The notes under the pieces are model-generated. The model saw nothing but the letters and a program-made list of their open reading frames with translations, was not told where the DNA came from and searched no databases. From Bacteriovoracaceae bacterium (GTDB taxonomy: Bacteria; Bdellovibrionota; Bacteriovoracia; Bacteriovoracales; Bacteriovoracaceae), in the NCBI GenBank assembly GCA_947377285.1, contig CANCFT010000010.1, positions 39,922 through 103,921 on the forward strand: DNA of 64,000 bases, written 5' to 3'. Shown here piece after piece: positions 8,155-17,839 of the stretch. A program made the translations under genes and the position numbers. How positions within the stretch are numbered: the first letter of the stretch is position 1; each line of letters opens with the position of its first letter.

Positions 8155-9570
8155 CTATTCCAGTCTAACTTCTACGATCCGAGGGAGTAAGAGTTGGGTA
8201 GGTTCTGGTTTTGCTTTTTGTCCTGGTGGAGGTTGAGCAGAATTGGCACCCGTTGGATCGTCTGCAGACTGTTCTCCATCAGTAAGAGGTGGAGTTTGAC
8301 CTTTGGGAATAGGTTTTTTAATTATTGGTTTAATTGGCAAGTCAATAAAAGCGACTAAATTATAGACGGCATTATTCATCGAACCTCTAGAATTAACTTT
8401 ATAAAGTTTACCAGCAGTATCAATTACAAGGCCTGCGTTATTTAAAGAAGTCATTCGTTCTACATACTCTGTATCACTTAGAATATTGAGTTCAGAGACA
8501 GTTACTCTTTTAAAATCTTCTGCATCTTTAAATTTTTTACCTTTAATTTTTTTGTCAATATCTCCATCTCGGTATTTAAAAAATTCTTCTATTTGGATAT
8601 TATTAATTGAAGGAAATAATATTTTTAAATCTTCAGTTGTCAGCTCGTTAATGGCAATGACACTTACTTCATGGACACTCATACGGTCTTTGATGAGATT
8701 TACAATGGCATCGTCCCATGAGGGAAGTAAGTACAGCTCATCAAGGGAGCTCATTGCTCCAAATTTAGGTGTGATATTTTTTTGAATAAATTTTGCTTCA
8801 ATTTCTGGTAACATTGAATCTTGAAATGTGCCTTTGTCGCTGACAAAATAGCGAAGTTCTTTAATTAGATAACTTGCATCTAGATTGGCGTAATGTGTAT
8901 GAAAATCTTCATCATTATCATTTTTATCTTTAATTAGTCTTTGCATCGTTTCAATCATTTTCTTTTCAATAACAACCCACGCTGGTTCAGCAGGTGTTTT
9001 CTTTTGTTGATCTGGAGATCCATTAGCTAGATTTTCATTGTCGGCATTATTATCAGCATTATTATCTGCGGGATTGGCAGCGTCAGTTTTTGACTTCGGA
9101 AGTATTCGAAGTCCGTTGGGGTTTAAGAATCCTGAGATTTTACTAAATGTGACACTTAATTCACCATTAAAAAGAGTTTTTTTAACAAATTCATCCATGG
9201 CGGAACGTTGAATGATATTGGCCTTTGAAGACATAGGAATAGGAAAGACAAACGGCTGCATGATAATTCCTTCCAAATCGGAACTTGGAAATGAGGTTTT
9301 TAAGCCATCGTCTTTTTCAATTTTATTTCGTCCTTCTTGGTAGAGTCTGAGTTTCGCGATAGCAAAATTTAAACCGGATTCAGCATTTAATCGAGCTTGA
9401 ATTTTATCTTGTTGGTTATATATTTTAATTTTATTGAGCTTAGTTTCAAAAGTAAAATCGGCCAATAAAAAAGTTAAAATAGTAATAACACCCAAAACCA
9501 TGATGAGTGCCATTCCTGAATTATTTTTAAGAGTTTGTTTTAAAAAAGTATTATGATGGAATTTTATCAT
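8155..9570 (-). CDS. gspK: Type II secretion minor pseudopilin GspK
   Basis: 471 residues. The prepilin-type N-terminus NNSGMALIMVLGVITIL lacks the Glu at +5, which is typical of GspK, the tip pseudopilin. A large globular part follows, as in other GspK proteins. A low-complexity insert rich in Asn/Asp/Ala (about residues 168-180) is encoded by tandem 12-bp units at 9044-9067, and the C-terminus has a Pro/Gln-rich stretch before the final LLLPRIVEVRLE. Start overlaps the gspJ stop by 4 bp (ATGA). Confidence 0.85.
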   Translation of the reverse strand: MIKFHHNTFLKQTLKNNSGMALIMVLGVITILTFLLADFTFETKLNKIKIYNQQDKIQARLNAESGLNFAIAKLRLYQEGRNKIEKDDGLKTSFPSSDLEGIIMQPFVFPIPMSSKANIIQRSAMDEFVKKTLFNGELSVTFSKISGFLNPNGLRILPKSKTDAANPADNNADNNADNENLANGSPDQQKKTPAEPAWVVIEKKMIETMQRLIKDKNDNDEDFHTHYANLDASYLIKELRYFVSDKGTFQDSMLPEIEAKFIQKNITPKFGAMSSLDELYLLPSWDDAIVNLIKDRMSVHEVSVIAINELTTEDLKILFPSINNIQIEEFFKYRDGDIDKKIKGKKFKDAEDFKRVTVSELNILSDTEYVERMTSLNNAGLVIDTAGKLYKVNSRGSMNNAVYNLVAFIDLPIKPIIKKPIPKGQTPPLTDGEQSADDPTGANSAQPPPGQKAKPEPTQLLLPRIVEVRLE

Positions 9571-10451
9571 CTAAAAACTCCATCGCTGCCATTGGGACTT
9601 ACTGGGTTTTGAGGATCAGGTATTCCTGGTGGAGCCCCATTGCCACCATAGGCATCGGTCGATTTGACATCGTCAAGTTTGGTATTGAAGTAGGGGTATA
9701 AAACTCGAAAGACTTTTTCGATTTTTTGTTCATGATTTTCTTCATCAACCCAAATTAAATTTAATTTAATTGCGCGTATAATATTTTTATTCTCATTTAA
9801 GTCTAAAAGGGAGCCAACAAATTTTTTAGATTTTTCGTCCCAAAAACTAAATTCAGCAGTTTTTACATGTGTTAATAGGACTTGCGATTTAACGTCACCC
9901 CAATTGATGTCGTTACTATAAATATTGGTTGCAATTGTTTGGCGAACGATTTCGCTTTCACCAATTGTATTTAAATTTCGGTCATCTGGTTCATCGTTAC
10001 TTTTATCTGTTCGGCGAACGCTGTATTTAATCCAGTTGAAACGAGAGTCTTTGCTATCGGCCATTTTTCTTCTATTTGATGCTGAAAAAAAGACCAGTGT
10101 TGATTTATCTTCAGAAAAAAATTGTGGAATAATAAGTCCATTTTTTGATTTTCCATCAAATAGGCCTTGAGGAGTTGAAGTATCTTGGTAAATGGCATTA
10201 GGATCAGTGCCTGGGGTAAACTTTGCATTTGAGTAGAGTGGGGAATAGAGTTGAGTGAGATCAGTGTCTATTCGGCTGATGGCCGTCACAGTTTGAATTA
10301 ATAATTGATCTTCTTTAGTAACTCTTTCTTTTGTGTCAGTATTTGTATCAATCATTTTATAAGTATAAAGTGAAATAAATGCTAGTAATAATATAGCGAT
10401 TAAAACTTCAATTAAAGTAAAACCAGATGCGTTTTTTAAAAATATTTTCAT
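9567..10451 (-). CDS. gspJ: Type II secretion minor pseudopilin GspJ
   Basis: Class III prepilin signal ASGFTLIEVLIAILLLAF close to the start, with the processing Gly-Phe and the Glu at +5. I chose the ATG at 10451, which gives the short MKIFLKNAS leader and begins one base after the gspI stop; a longer frame starting at 10550 would put 33 extra residues before the leader. The globular part ends with a Pro/Gly-rich tail. GspJ forms the pseudopilus tip complex with GspI and GspK. Confidence 0.85.
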   Translation of the reverse strand: MKIFLKNASGFTLIEVLIAILLLAFISLYTYKMIDTNTDTKERVTKEDQLLIQTVTAISRIDTDLTQLYSPLYSNAKFTPGTDPNAIYQDTSTPQGLFDGKSKNGLIIPQFFSEDKSTLVFFSASNRRKMADSKDSRFNWIKYSVRRTDKSNDEPDDRNLNTIGESEIVRQTIATNIYSNDINWGDVKSQVLLTHVKTAEFSFWDEKSKKFVGSLLDLNENKNIIRAIKLNLIWVDEENHEQKIEKVFRVLYPYFNTKLDDVKSTDAYGGNGAPPGIPDPQNPVSPNGSDGVFR

Positions 10452-10452
10452 C

Positions 10453-10992
10453 TCAGAATCCACCGATTGATACGTCGGCATTTGGATTATAGAGCCAAGC
10501 TGAAATTCGAAAAGTCGTTGCTTCATTTTTATTTTTTGCAGTAACTTCAACTTGCCAAATCATTTTCTCCATATTTTCTTTGAAAATCTTAAATATTTTC
10601 TTTTCCATTTGGGCCTGTGGAGATTCTTCTTGATCTTTTGAGTCAGCATCGGGAGTACTAATTTTTGTCATATCTGGAACATAAAATTTTTTAAACTCAA
10701 CAGTTGTTTGATAATCGGAATTAGCGACAACATCTTTTGTTTCTTTGGATAAAGTCAATGAATCTCTGAGTTCTGGTGGGTTAACAATAATTTCGTTTAA
10801 TTTATTTTCGGCAAAATCTTTAAGTAAAATTTCATCTTTAAGTTTACTCGAGTCTAGAAGATTTAATCCTTGGCCAGTAACAAAGACCGAAGCAAATACT
10901 GTAAAGATAGCTATGGCGATCATGACCTCCATTAATGTAAAACCATCTTTATTATTTATAAGTTTTTTTAAAATTATTTTTCTTTTTTCCAT
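10453..10992 (-). CDS. gspI: Type II secretion minor pseudopilin GspI
   Basis: 179 residues with prepilin motif KDGFTLMEVMIAIAIF near residue 16. Size and position between gspH and gspJ fit GspI, which nucleates the minor pseudopilin tip. Its start lies 19 bp inside the 3' end of gspH, and gspJ begins one base after its stop, so translation of the three is probably coupled. Confidence 0.85.
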   Translation of the reverse strand: MEKRKIILKKLINNKDGFTLMEVMIAIAIFTVFASVFVTGQGLNLLDSSKLKDEILLKDFAENKLNEIIVNPPELRDSLTLSKETKDVVANSDYQTTVEFKKFYVPDMTKISTPDADSKDQEESPQAQMEKKIFKIFKENMEKMIWQVEVTAKNKNEATTFRISAWLYNPNADVSIGGF

Positions 10993-11678
10993 TTTTCAAA
11001 AACTTCTTTAGCTTTTTCCTGTTGTTTTTCTAAGAGATCTTTTTCAGTTGTAGGACCAAGGTTATAAACCTGGTGCTCGATTTTCATACTAAAAGCATTA
11101 ACCTTTATACTGATTATATCTTCATCACTGCCAAGAATCACTAGTGCCTCATCTTTTTCCCCATTCGGAAATGAATAAATTGAAACTTCACCTGAGTATT
11201 GCAGCTTTTCTGACTGGGGAGTGGCGACACCAACTATTTTGATATTTTCAGGCATTTCACTATTTTTATCTTGAAACTCTGAAATCTTATTAAATTTCTG
11301 ATTGATTGATTGAGATTCTTTGGCCTTTTTTTCTTCTTCTTCTTTTGTTTCTACTTTTGTTTCAAATTCAGGTTTTGGCGGAAGGATAAATGAGTCACTT
11401 GGGCCGTATTCTACCGCGTATTCTTGAGGTTCTTTATTGAGAATAAAATGCAAACGTATAACAGTATTTTTCAAAGCAGCTTCATCCGACATAAACCGAA
11501 TTGCTCTCTCTATAGAATTGACTTCTTTATCTAAGTCTTTCCTAGAAGAAAAGGGGTGTGAAATGGCTATACTTGAAGCTAATGCGATTAAAACCAAGGC
11601 CACTAAAATTTCAATTAAAGTGAAGCCTTGGTTATTATTTTGTCGAATTAAAAATTGATTATTGAGGTGCAGCCTCAT
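10974..11678 (-). CDS. gspH: Type II secretion minor pseudopilin GspH
   Basis: 234 residues with prepilin motif NQGFTLIEILVALVLIAL. A Lys/Glu-rich segment in the middle (near residues 98-135) suggests an exposed charged loop, larger than in the usual ~170-190 residue GspH. It overlaps gspG by 20 bp upstream and gspI by 19 bp downstream. Named by position between GspG and GspI as well as the pilin motif. Confidence 0.82.
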   Translation of the reverse strand: MRLHLNNQFLIRQNNNQGFTLIEILVALVLIALASSIAISHPFSSRKDLDKEVNSIERAIRFMSDEAALKNTVIRLHFILNKEPQEYAVEYGPSDSFILPPKPEFETKVETKEEEEKKAKESQSINQKFNKISEFQDKNSEMPENIKIVGVATPQSEKLQYSGEVSIYSFPNGEKDEALVILGSDEDIISIKVNAFSMKIEHQVYNLGPTTEKDLLEKQQEKAKEVFEKWKKEK

Positions 11679-12219
11679 TATTGTCTCCTTGGGCCGGTGC
11701 TGCGGCAGGGGCCATAGGGGCAGGTGCGCTTCCTGCGTCTTCTTTTGCAGCAGGAGCAGATTTTCCAGACTGAGGTTTTAAATATATATCTGCATCAGTT
11801 CCAGATCCACCAGCTTCACCATCAGCACCCAGAGAAGAAATATTAAAAGTTTTACCATCTGATTCATAAATAAAATCATGATCCCATGGATCTTTTGGAA
11901 CAATATTTCCTTCAATGAAACCATTTTGAGGATAGTCTTTACATTCCCGTCCACCACTTGGTTTAGTGACGAGTGCTTCTAGACCTTGTTCTGTTGTTGG
12001 ATAAAAATTACATTTTCTTCTAAATTCTTTTAGAAGTTCATCTAGAGTACTCATTTGAATTTTTGTTGAACTTACTTGACCTTCATTATAACGCTCAAAC
12101 ATTTTACTGGCGACAAATGTACCGGCAAGTGCCAGAAGTGTGAGGGCAATAAGGATTTCAATTAATGAAAACCCATTTTGGTTTTGAAGAAGTGTTCTTT
12201 CAAAATCTTTTCTTTCCAT
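11659..12219 (-). CDS. gspG: Type II secretion major pseudopilin GspG, with Ala/Pro-rich tail
   Basis: Prepilin leader QNGFSLIEILIALTLLALAG, then the GspG-typical FYPTTEQGLEALV and KDPWDHDFIYES. GLGADGEAGGSGTDADI-like loop residues around 130-145 (SSLGADGEAGGSGTDAD) fit the calcium-binding loop region. After the normal domain comes a ~35-residue tail of Ala, Pro, Gln and Asp that ordinary GspG (about 140-150 residues) lacks. A good GGAG ribosome site lies 7 bases before the ATG, as expected for the most abundant pseudopilin. Confidence 0.92.
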   Translation of the reverse strand: MERKDFERTLLQNQNGFSLIEILIALTLLALAGTFVASKMFERYNEGQVSSTKIQMSTLDELLKEFRRKCNFYPTTEQGLEALVTKPSGGRECKDYPQNGFIEGNIVPKDPWDHDFIYESDGKTFNISSLGADGEAGGSGTDADIYLKPQSGKSAPAAKEDAGSAPAPMAPAAAPAQGDNNEAAPQ

Positions 12220-12264
12220 ATTTTCTCCGATAACTATATTTAGATATTCTATTTTATAATTTAA

Positions 12265-13482
12265 TTATTTATGAAGTGAGTTAGCATCAATCAGTGGAAC
12301 GACAACCGAAAAGACGATAAACGCTACAACCATACCCATTATTATCATCATTATAGGTTCTAACACGGATGTAAGTCCACTAAGTTTTGTATTGACCTGA
12401 TTTTCATAATTTTCAGAAACAATTTTTAACATTGGTTCTAATTCCCCAGATTTTTCGCCGAGCTTTATCATATGCGTAACCATTGACGGAAAAAGTTGGG
12501 ATTTAATAAGTGGTCCAGTAATTGAAGACCCTTCGGAGATACTAATCCTGGCTTCATCAACTGCCTTTTTCATATGAACATTAGAGACTAAATTGGCTAC
12601 GATTTTCATCGAAGCTAAAATAGGAACACCTGATAAAAGTAGTGTCGCTAAGGTTGAACAAAAACGGCTGACATTAATCATCGTAATAATTTCACCAACT
12701 ATGGGAAGTCTTAAAACTAATGAATCAAATTGTGATCGACCATTTTCTGTTTTTATATATCTCTTCGTAAAAATGACCGAAGCTACTGAGCCTATGATCA
12801 CCGCCCACCAGTAATTGAGCAAAAAATTTGAAATCCAAATACAAATCTTTGTTTGAATAGGCAATTCTTTTTTCATGCTCACAAAAATCTTGGTTATTTT
12901 TGGAATGACGACCACAAAAATAATCCCAATCATTAGACTACCTGCGGCCATCATGACAACAGGGTAGGTCATGGCACCTTTGATTTTATTTTTGAGTTGT
13001 AATTGGCTTTCTGTAAAGTCGGCCAATTTTAAAAGGACTACTTCTAATGTTCCCGAAGTTTCGCCGGCATCGACCATATTGACATAAACATTATCAAAAA
13101 TTTTAGGGTAATCTGAAAGAGCTTTAGCTAAAGATGACCCTTCGTTAACTTTTTGTCTAATTTCAGAAAGTGTAATTTTAAGTCGTGGGTTATCTGTTTG
13201 ATCAACGAGGGCAGTGAAAGCTTCGACAACTTGAATTTTAGCTTTTAAAAGAGTGGCCAGCTGTCTAGTCATCAAAGAAAGATCGGCAATTGAAACTGAG
13301 TTTCCAAAGTTTATTCCAGCGGCATTTTTTTTCATACTGCTAGAAGTTTGCTCATTAATTTCAATGAGCATTATTCCCATAGCTTTTGCTCTGGTTTTAG
13401 ATGCCGTCAAGTTATCAGCACTAAGAGTACCTTTAACTTCTTTACCTGATTTATCTAGACCTTTATAATTAAAAATTGCCAT
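12265..13482 (-). CDS. gspF: Type II secretion inner-membrane platform protein GspF
   Basis: 405 residues, the standard size. It has two related halves with several membrane helices (about residues 170-200, 220-240 and 375-400). Family motifs include LTRQLATLLKAKIQVVEAF in the first half and FCSTLATLLLSGVPILASM in the second. GspF connects the GspE ATPase to pseudopilus assembly. Start ATG has AAGG about 8 bases upstream; 11 bp after gspE. Confidence 0.93.
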   Translation of the reverse strand: MAIFNYKGLDKSGKEVKGTLSADNLTASKTRAKAMGIMLIEINEQTSSSMKKNAAGINFGNSVSIADLSLMTRQLATLLKAKIQVVEAFTALVDQTDNPRLKITLSEIRQKVNEGSSLAKALSDYPKIFDNVYVNMVDAGETSGTLEVVLLKLADFTESQLQLKNKIKGAMTYPVVMMAAGSLMIGIIFVVVIPKITKIFVSMKKELPIQTKICIWISNFLLNYWWAVIIGSVASVIFTKRYIKTENGRSQFDSLVLRLPIVGEIITMINVSRFCSTLATLLLSGVPILASMKIVANLVSNVHMKKAVDEARISISEGSSITGPLIKSQLFPSMVTHMIKLGEKSGELEPMLKIVSENYENQVNTKLSGLTSVLEPIMMIIMGMVVAFIVFSVVVPLIDANSLHK

Positions 13483-13493
13483 TAATTTTGACC

Positions 13494-15248
13494 TTAGTGC
13501 TGTTCTTCATCTTCTTCGTTAATTGCTCTTACCATTTCTTCAACTGAAGTTATGCCTTTAAAAACTTTTTCCAAAGCATCTTGTCTTAAAGATTTCATGC
13601 CATTTTTAATGGCCATTTTTTTTAAAGTCGTAGAATCAACTTTTTTTAATATTAATGGGCGAATATCATCTGTGATAATTAATAACTCAGCAACAACAGT
13701 CATTCCAGAATAGCCTAGGTAATTACACTTTGGGCACCCTTTTGCTTTGCTTAAGTGGGTTCCTTCGGGCATCGATTGGACATCGAGAATTTGATAATCA
13801 TAATCAGTAGGTGGGTATGATTCTTTACAATGAACACAAAGGACTTGAATCAATCGTTGAGCTAGGACTGCTGTCAATGAAGATGCAATCATAAATGGCT
13901 GGACACCCATATCTATTAAACGGTTCGGAGCAGATGAAGCGTCGTTCGTGTGAATTGTTGAAAGAACAAAGTGGCCCGTAATAGAAGCTTGGATTGCATT
14001 CTCTGCAGTTTCCAAATCTCGGGTTTCTCCAACCATTATGACATCAGGGTTTTGACGAAGAATCGATCGTAGCGCTCGAGCAAAGGTTAGGTCAATTTTA
14101 TGATTAACTTGAATTTGAGAAATACCTGCCATTTCAATTTCTACTGGATCTTCAACTGTGATAATCATTTTATCAGGAGTATTGATCCGTTCAAGCATTG
14201 CAAATAGTGTAGTTGTTTTACCATGTCCTGTTGGTCCAGAAACATAGACGACTCCGTGTTTTCTTTTAGAGAGTTCATCAAGTGTTCTTAAAACTTGTCC
14301 ATGAAATCCTAAGTTTTCAAGAGTTGCTACGCTATTAGATTTTTCTAAAATACGCATTACGATTCGTTCACCATTCTGGATAGGAACGACCGAGACCCTT
14401 ATATCAATATCTTTACCGGCCATTTTAATTTTAATACGACCATCTTGAGGAAGTCGCTTTTCAGCGATATCCATAGATTTGGTCATAACTTTTAAACGCG
14501 AAGTAACAGATGCTTGGGTTTTTATAGGCTGGCGTAATATTTCTCGCATAACTCGATTGACTCGAAAGCGGTAAACAACATCTTTTTCATAGGGTTCAAT
14601 ATGGATATCAGAAGCTCGCTCTTTTATTGCGCGAAAAATAATTGAGTTCACAAAACGAATAACTGGAGCTTCGTCAGCACCTGCTTCTAAGATATCGATT
14701 GGTCCATCTAAGTCTAGGTTTTCATCGAAATCGCCTTCGATAGAATCAACCACATTGCGATTAGCTTTTTCATAGACTCGGTTAATCGCATCTTGAACTT
14801 TTAGAGGAGAAGAGACGACTAGTTTGACTTCTTTTTTAAAAATTTCTTGAATGTCATTAATGGCATCAAAATTAAATGGATCTGTCATGACGACCGTTAC
14901 GCTGAAGTCTGTCGCTAAAATAGGCAGGACTTCATGTTGTTTAGCATAATTAATATTAATATTCATTGTGAGGTTTGGGTCGATTTCATCTATTTTAATA
15001 TCATTAATATAGGGGATATCAACTTGGTGACAAATGACTTTAGTAATATCGTGAGAGTGAATATAATTTTTCTTTAAAAGGATTTCTCCTAAAAGCATTC
15101 CAGATTCTTGCTGAATTTCTAAAGCTTCTTGCAGCTGCTCATTAGTCAAACTTGTATATTTTAAAAGGAGATCCCCAATGCGCTCCCGGGTAATTTCTCC
15201 ATTTAAATCATTCTCATCTATTTGTTCTTTATCTGAATTTATTTTCAC
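13494..15248 (-). CDS. gspE: Type II secretion ATPase GspE
   Basis: 584 residues. An N-terminal GspE-N domain (residues ~20-160) precedes the hexameric ATPase with Walker A GPTGHGKTTT (about 337-346), the Asp box, Walker B region NPDVIMVGETRD and the His box STIHTNDA. Two CxxC pairs (CVHC, CPKC) near residues 472-515 form the zinc-binding C-terminal module typical of GspE. The enzyme powers pseudopilus assembly from the cytoplasmic face. The start codon is GTG at 15248, with GGAG about 7 bases upstream. Confidence 0.95.
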   Translation of the reverse strand: MKINSDKEQIDENDLNGEITRERIGDLLLKYTSLTNEQLQEALEIQQESGMLLGEILLKKNYIHSHDITKVICHQVDIPYINDIKIDEIDPNLTMNININYAKQHEVLPILATDFSVTVVMTDPFNFDAINDIQEIFKKEVKLVVSSPLKVQDAINRVYEKANRNVVDSIEGDFDENLDLDGPIDILEAGADEAPVIRFVNSIIFRAIKERASDIHIEPYEKDVVYRFRVNRVMREILRQPIKTQASVTSRLKVMTKSMDIAEKRLPQDGRIKIKMAGKDIDIRVSVVPIQNGERIVMRILEKSNSVATLENLGFHGQVLRTLDELSKRKHGVVYVSGPTGHGKTTTLFAMLERINTPDKMIITVEDPVEIEMAGISQIQVNHKIDLTFARALRSILRQNPDVIMVGETRDLETAENAIQASITGHFVLSTIHTNDASSAPNRLIDMGVQPFMIASSLTAVLAQRLIQVLCVHCKESYPPTDYDYQILDVQSMPEGTHLSKAKGCPKCNYLGYSGMTVVAELLIITDDIRPLILKKVDSTTLKKMAIKNGMKSLRQDALEKVFKGITSVEEMVRAINEEDEEQH

Positions 15249-15268
15249 CTTTTACTCCGCATCTTAAT

Positions 15269-17812
15269 CTATTGTACTGTGCTGGCAGGTGTCTTTTCAT
15301 TCGCATTCTGAATGATTTGCTGATAGTCGGGTGCATCGATTTGTGGAGATGCAGCCTCGTTATTTTTATCAGCTTCTATTCCTTGGCTTTCAGGCAATTG
15401 GTTTCTCTCTTTATATTTTGAAGTTTCAGCTGTGTCATAGAGAGGTCCTTGACCTTGCTTTTTTGCCTTGTCGTATAATCCTTTAACTGTTGTTCCAAAT
15501 GGATCTTCACCTGTTAAAGAATTTTTTAAGTGCGCTTGTCTTCTGTTTAGAAGATCTTTCACATTTTCAGAATTACCTTTTTCATATGGTGCTAAAATTT
15601 TTGGAGTCATGAAAAATAGTAAATTAACTTTCTCGACGGACTTTTCGGTATTTTTAAATAACCAACCTAAAACAGGGATGTCTCCCAAAAGTGGAACTTT
15701 GTTAACCGTATTCGTTTCTTTATCTCTCATTAAACCACCCATGGCGATGGTATCCTTATCACGGACCACAACTGTTGTTGCGAGTGAGCGTATAACAGTA
15801 CCAACACCACCACCGGCATTACTTGCCAAAGGTCGGTTGGAGAAATCTTCAATTTTTTGGTCGATTTTTAATTTAATAAATCGAGTAGCTTTATTAATTT
15901 GTGGAGTAATTTTTAGAGATAAAGTCACTGTTTGTAGTTTACTTGAAGTCTGAGAACCCGTTGGTGTATTGGTCGTTTCTGTCGTTGGAACTTTTTCACC
16001 ACTTTCAAATTGGCCTTCGACATTATCGAGAGTTAAAATTTGGGGAGTTGCTAGGACATTAGTCCCATTCAAATTAGCTATTGCACTGATTAATCCATTC
16101 ACAGAATTGACAGTAATATTAGTTCCACCAGGTCCTGGAACACTATATGAATGTCCAATTCCACCACCAACAAAAAGTCCAGAAAGACTTGTGATATTAT
16201 TAGTGAGTAGAGCAGTTAAGTCACCTTGGTTTCCAGTACCAACTTTTTGAAGTGACCCAGCACCTGTGGCCCCTAATATAGTCACCCCAAATTTATTAAG
16301 CTTACTAACTTGAGTCTCCATCATTAAGCCTTCAACGTAAACTTGATCGCGTGGAATATCTAATTTAGAAATAACAGCTTTCACTGTTTCATAATCAGTA
16401 GGTGAAGCAGTGACGACTAAAGCGTTGTTGTCTTTATCAGCAGTAATTTTTACTTCACTATTAAATAGTGTTTCTGTTGTTGCAGTATTACTAGTTGGAG
16501 AAGCAAATCTTGTTAATCCACCAAGGCCGCCAGCTTTAGGGACATTTCCAACCAAAGAAGAAAGTGTTTTAGATAAAGCTTCAGAGTCCCCATAGTTTAG
16601 GTAGTAAACATGAATTTGCCCAGAACCAGCGGCGACAATTTTGACATCTAATTTTAAAATGAGATCGCGAAGCTCACGAGCACCATCAGAATTTGCCATA
16701 GCAATAATAGAGTTAGTTCTAGGTTCTGCAATAATTCGAGATATATTGACTTGAGAAGTTTGTCCTGTGGTACTAGAAGTTTTGAATTTATTGTCAGCAG
16801 CATTTCCTTTTAAAATTTTATCTAGAAGTCCTGCAATTTCTTGTGCCGAAGAGTTTTTAACTTTTATAATTTGCAGAGACTCTTCGTGGCCAGGAATATC
16901 GATAAATTTAATAAGTTTCATCAATCGATTAATATGCGTTCCCGTTTCTTGGACGATGACAGTGTTCGTTTGCTTGATTTCAATGATACGTCCATAGCGA
17001 GACATAAATGGTCTAAATGAATTGGCAACTTCTCTTGAGTTTACATATTTAAGCGGAATAATTTGCATCACATAATTTTCAGTATTAGGGGTGTAAGTTC
17101 CCGTATACATCGTAGTAGGAGAGTAACGAATATCGCGGTTGTTAACGATGGTGTAATAGGCACCAGTTTTTACCAGAGAATATCCATTTATACTTAACGC
17201 CTGAAGGTAAGCTTTCCAAGCATCTCCAATGGTAATTGGAGTTGGAGAGGAAATAGAAATCTTTCCTTTGATGTCTTTGTCAAGAATGAGGTTTAATCCA
17301 GTAAGTTTTTGCATGTGTTTTGTAAGATCAAGAATTGAAACGTTAGGAAAATCAAAACTAGTCACTACTTCTGGTCCAAATGCAGTTTCGGGATTTAAGT
17401 TTACGTATTTTTTATCAATCTTATTAGGTTTAACTCCCTTAGCACCAGGTCTGCCAAACGTATCTGGTCCAGAATTTTCATTATCTCCTAAAGCGTTTGA
17501 GCCATCTGCCTCACCGCTGGTGTCGCCACCTTCTTCACCACCAGAGCTTTCATCATCTGATTGGACAAAATTTGTAGTGTCTTTTAAAAGTGATTTTGCC
17601 GATTTACTGGTATCAGGAATACTTATACTTTCGGGAGTCATCGCGCTATTTTTTTTAATTGGGGAAGACGCTTTAGTTTTACTAAATTTAGTTTTACTTT
17701 TGTATTTATCAAATTGTGCCATAACATCAGGTGATAATCCGGCACTCAAAATCAGCGTTGCTGAGAGTACTGGTGAGAGCCATCGAATATTGCTCATTTC
17801 AATTTTTTTCAT
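15269..17812 (-). CDS. gspD: Type II secretion outer-membrane secretin GspD
   Basis: 847 residues with an N-terminal signal peptide ending near VMA|QFDK. A ~110-residue Ser/Gly/Asp-rich linker follows. The N0 domain (FDFPNVSILDLTKHMQKLTG) and repeated N1-N3 domains come next, then the secretin barrel with VPLLGDIPVLGWLFKN near the end. A long tail of ~100 residues (GQGPLYDTAETSK onwards) follows the barrel. The protein forms the outer-membrane channel. Long linker before N0 and long tail make it larger than the usual 650-700 residues. 20 bp before gspE; AAGGAT ribosome site. Confidence 0.94.
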   Translation of the reverse strand: MKKIEMSNIRWLSPVLSATLILSAGLSPDVMAQFDKYKSKTKFSKTKASSPIKKNSAMTPESISIPDTSKSAKSLLKDTTNFVQSDDESSGGEEGGDTSGEADGSNALGDNENSGPDTFGRPGAKGVKPNKIDKKYVNLNPETAFGPEVVTSFDFPNVSILDLTKHMQKLTGLNLILDKDIKGKISISSPTPITIGDAWKAYLQALSINGYSLVKTGAYYTIVNNRDIRYSPTTMYTGTYTPNTENYVMQIIPLKYVNSREVANSFRPFMSRYGRIIEIKQTNTVIVQETGTHINRLMKLIKFIDIPGHEESLQIIKVKNSSAQEIAGLLDKILKGNAADNKFKTSSTTGQTSQVNISRIIAEPRTNSIIAMANSDGARELRDLILKLDVKIVAAGSGQIHVYYLNYGDSEALSKTLSSLVGNVPKAGGLGGLTRFASPTSNTATTETLFNSEVKITADKDNNALVVTASPTDYETVKAVISKLDIPRDQVYVEGLMMETQVSKLNKFGVTILGATGAGSLQKVGTGNQGDLTALLTNNITSLSGLFVGGGIGHSYSVPGPGGTNITVNSVNGLISAIANLNGTNVLATPQILTLDNVEGQFESGEKVPTTETTNTPTGSQTSSKLQTVTLSLKITPQINKATRFIKLKIDQKIEDFSNRPLASNAGGGVGTVIRSLATTVVVRDKDTIAMGGLMRDKETNTVNKVPLLGDIPVLGWLFKNTEKSVEKVNLLFFMTPKILAPYEKGNSENVKDLLNRRQAHLKNSLTGEDPFGTTVKGLYDKAKKQGQGPLYDTAETSKYKERNQLPESQGIEADKNNEAASPQIDAPDYQQIIQNANEKTPASTVQ

Positions 17813-17839
17813 TAGAATCCTTATTATTGATAAATTCTT

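Noticed and set aside
9971..10228. 85-residue frame inside gspJ
   Set aside because: Same strand, other frame, inside gspJ, no ribosome site; shadow frame.
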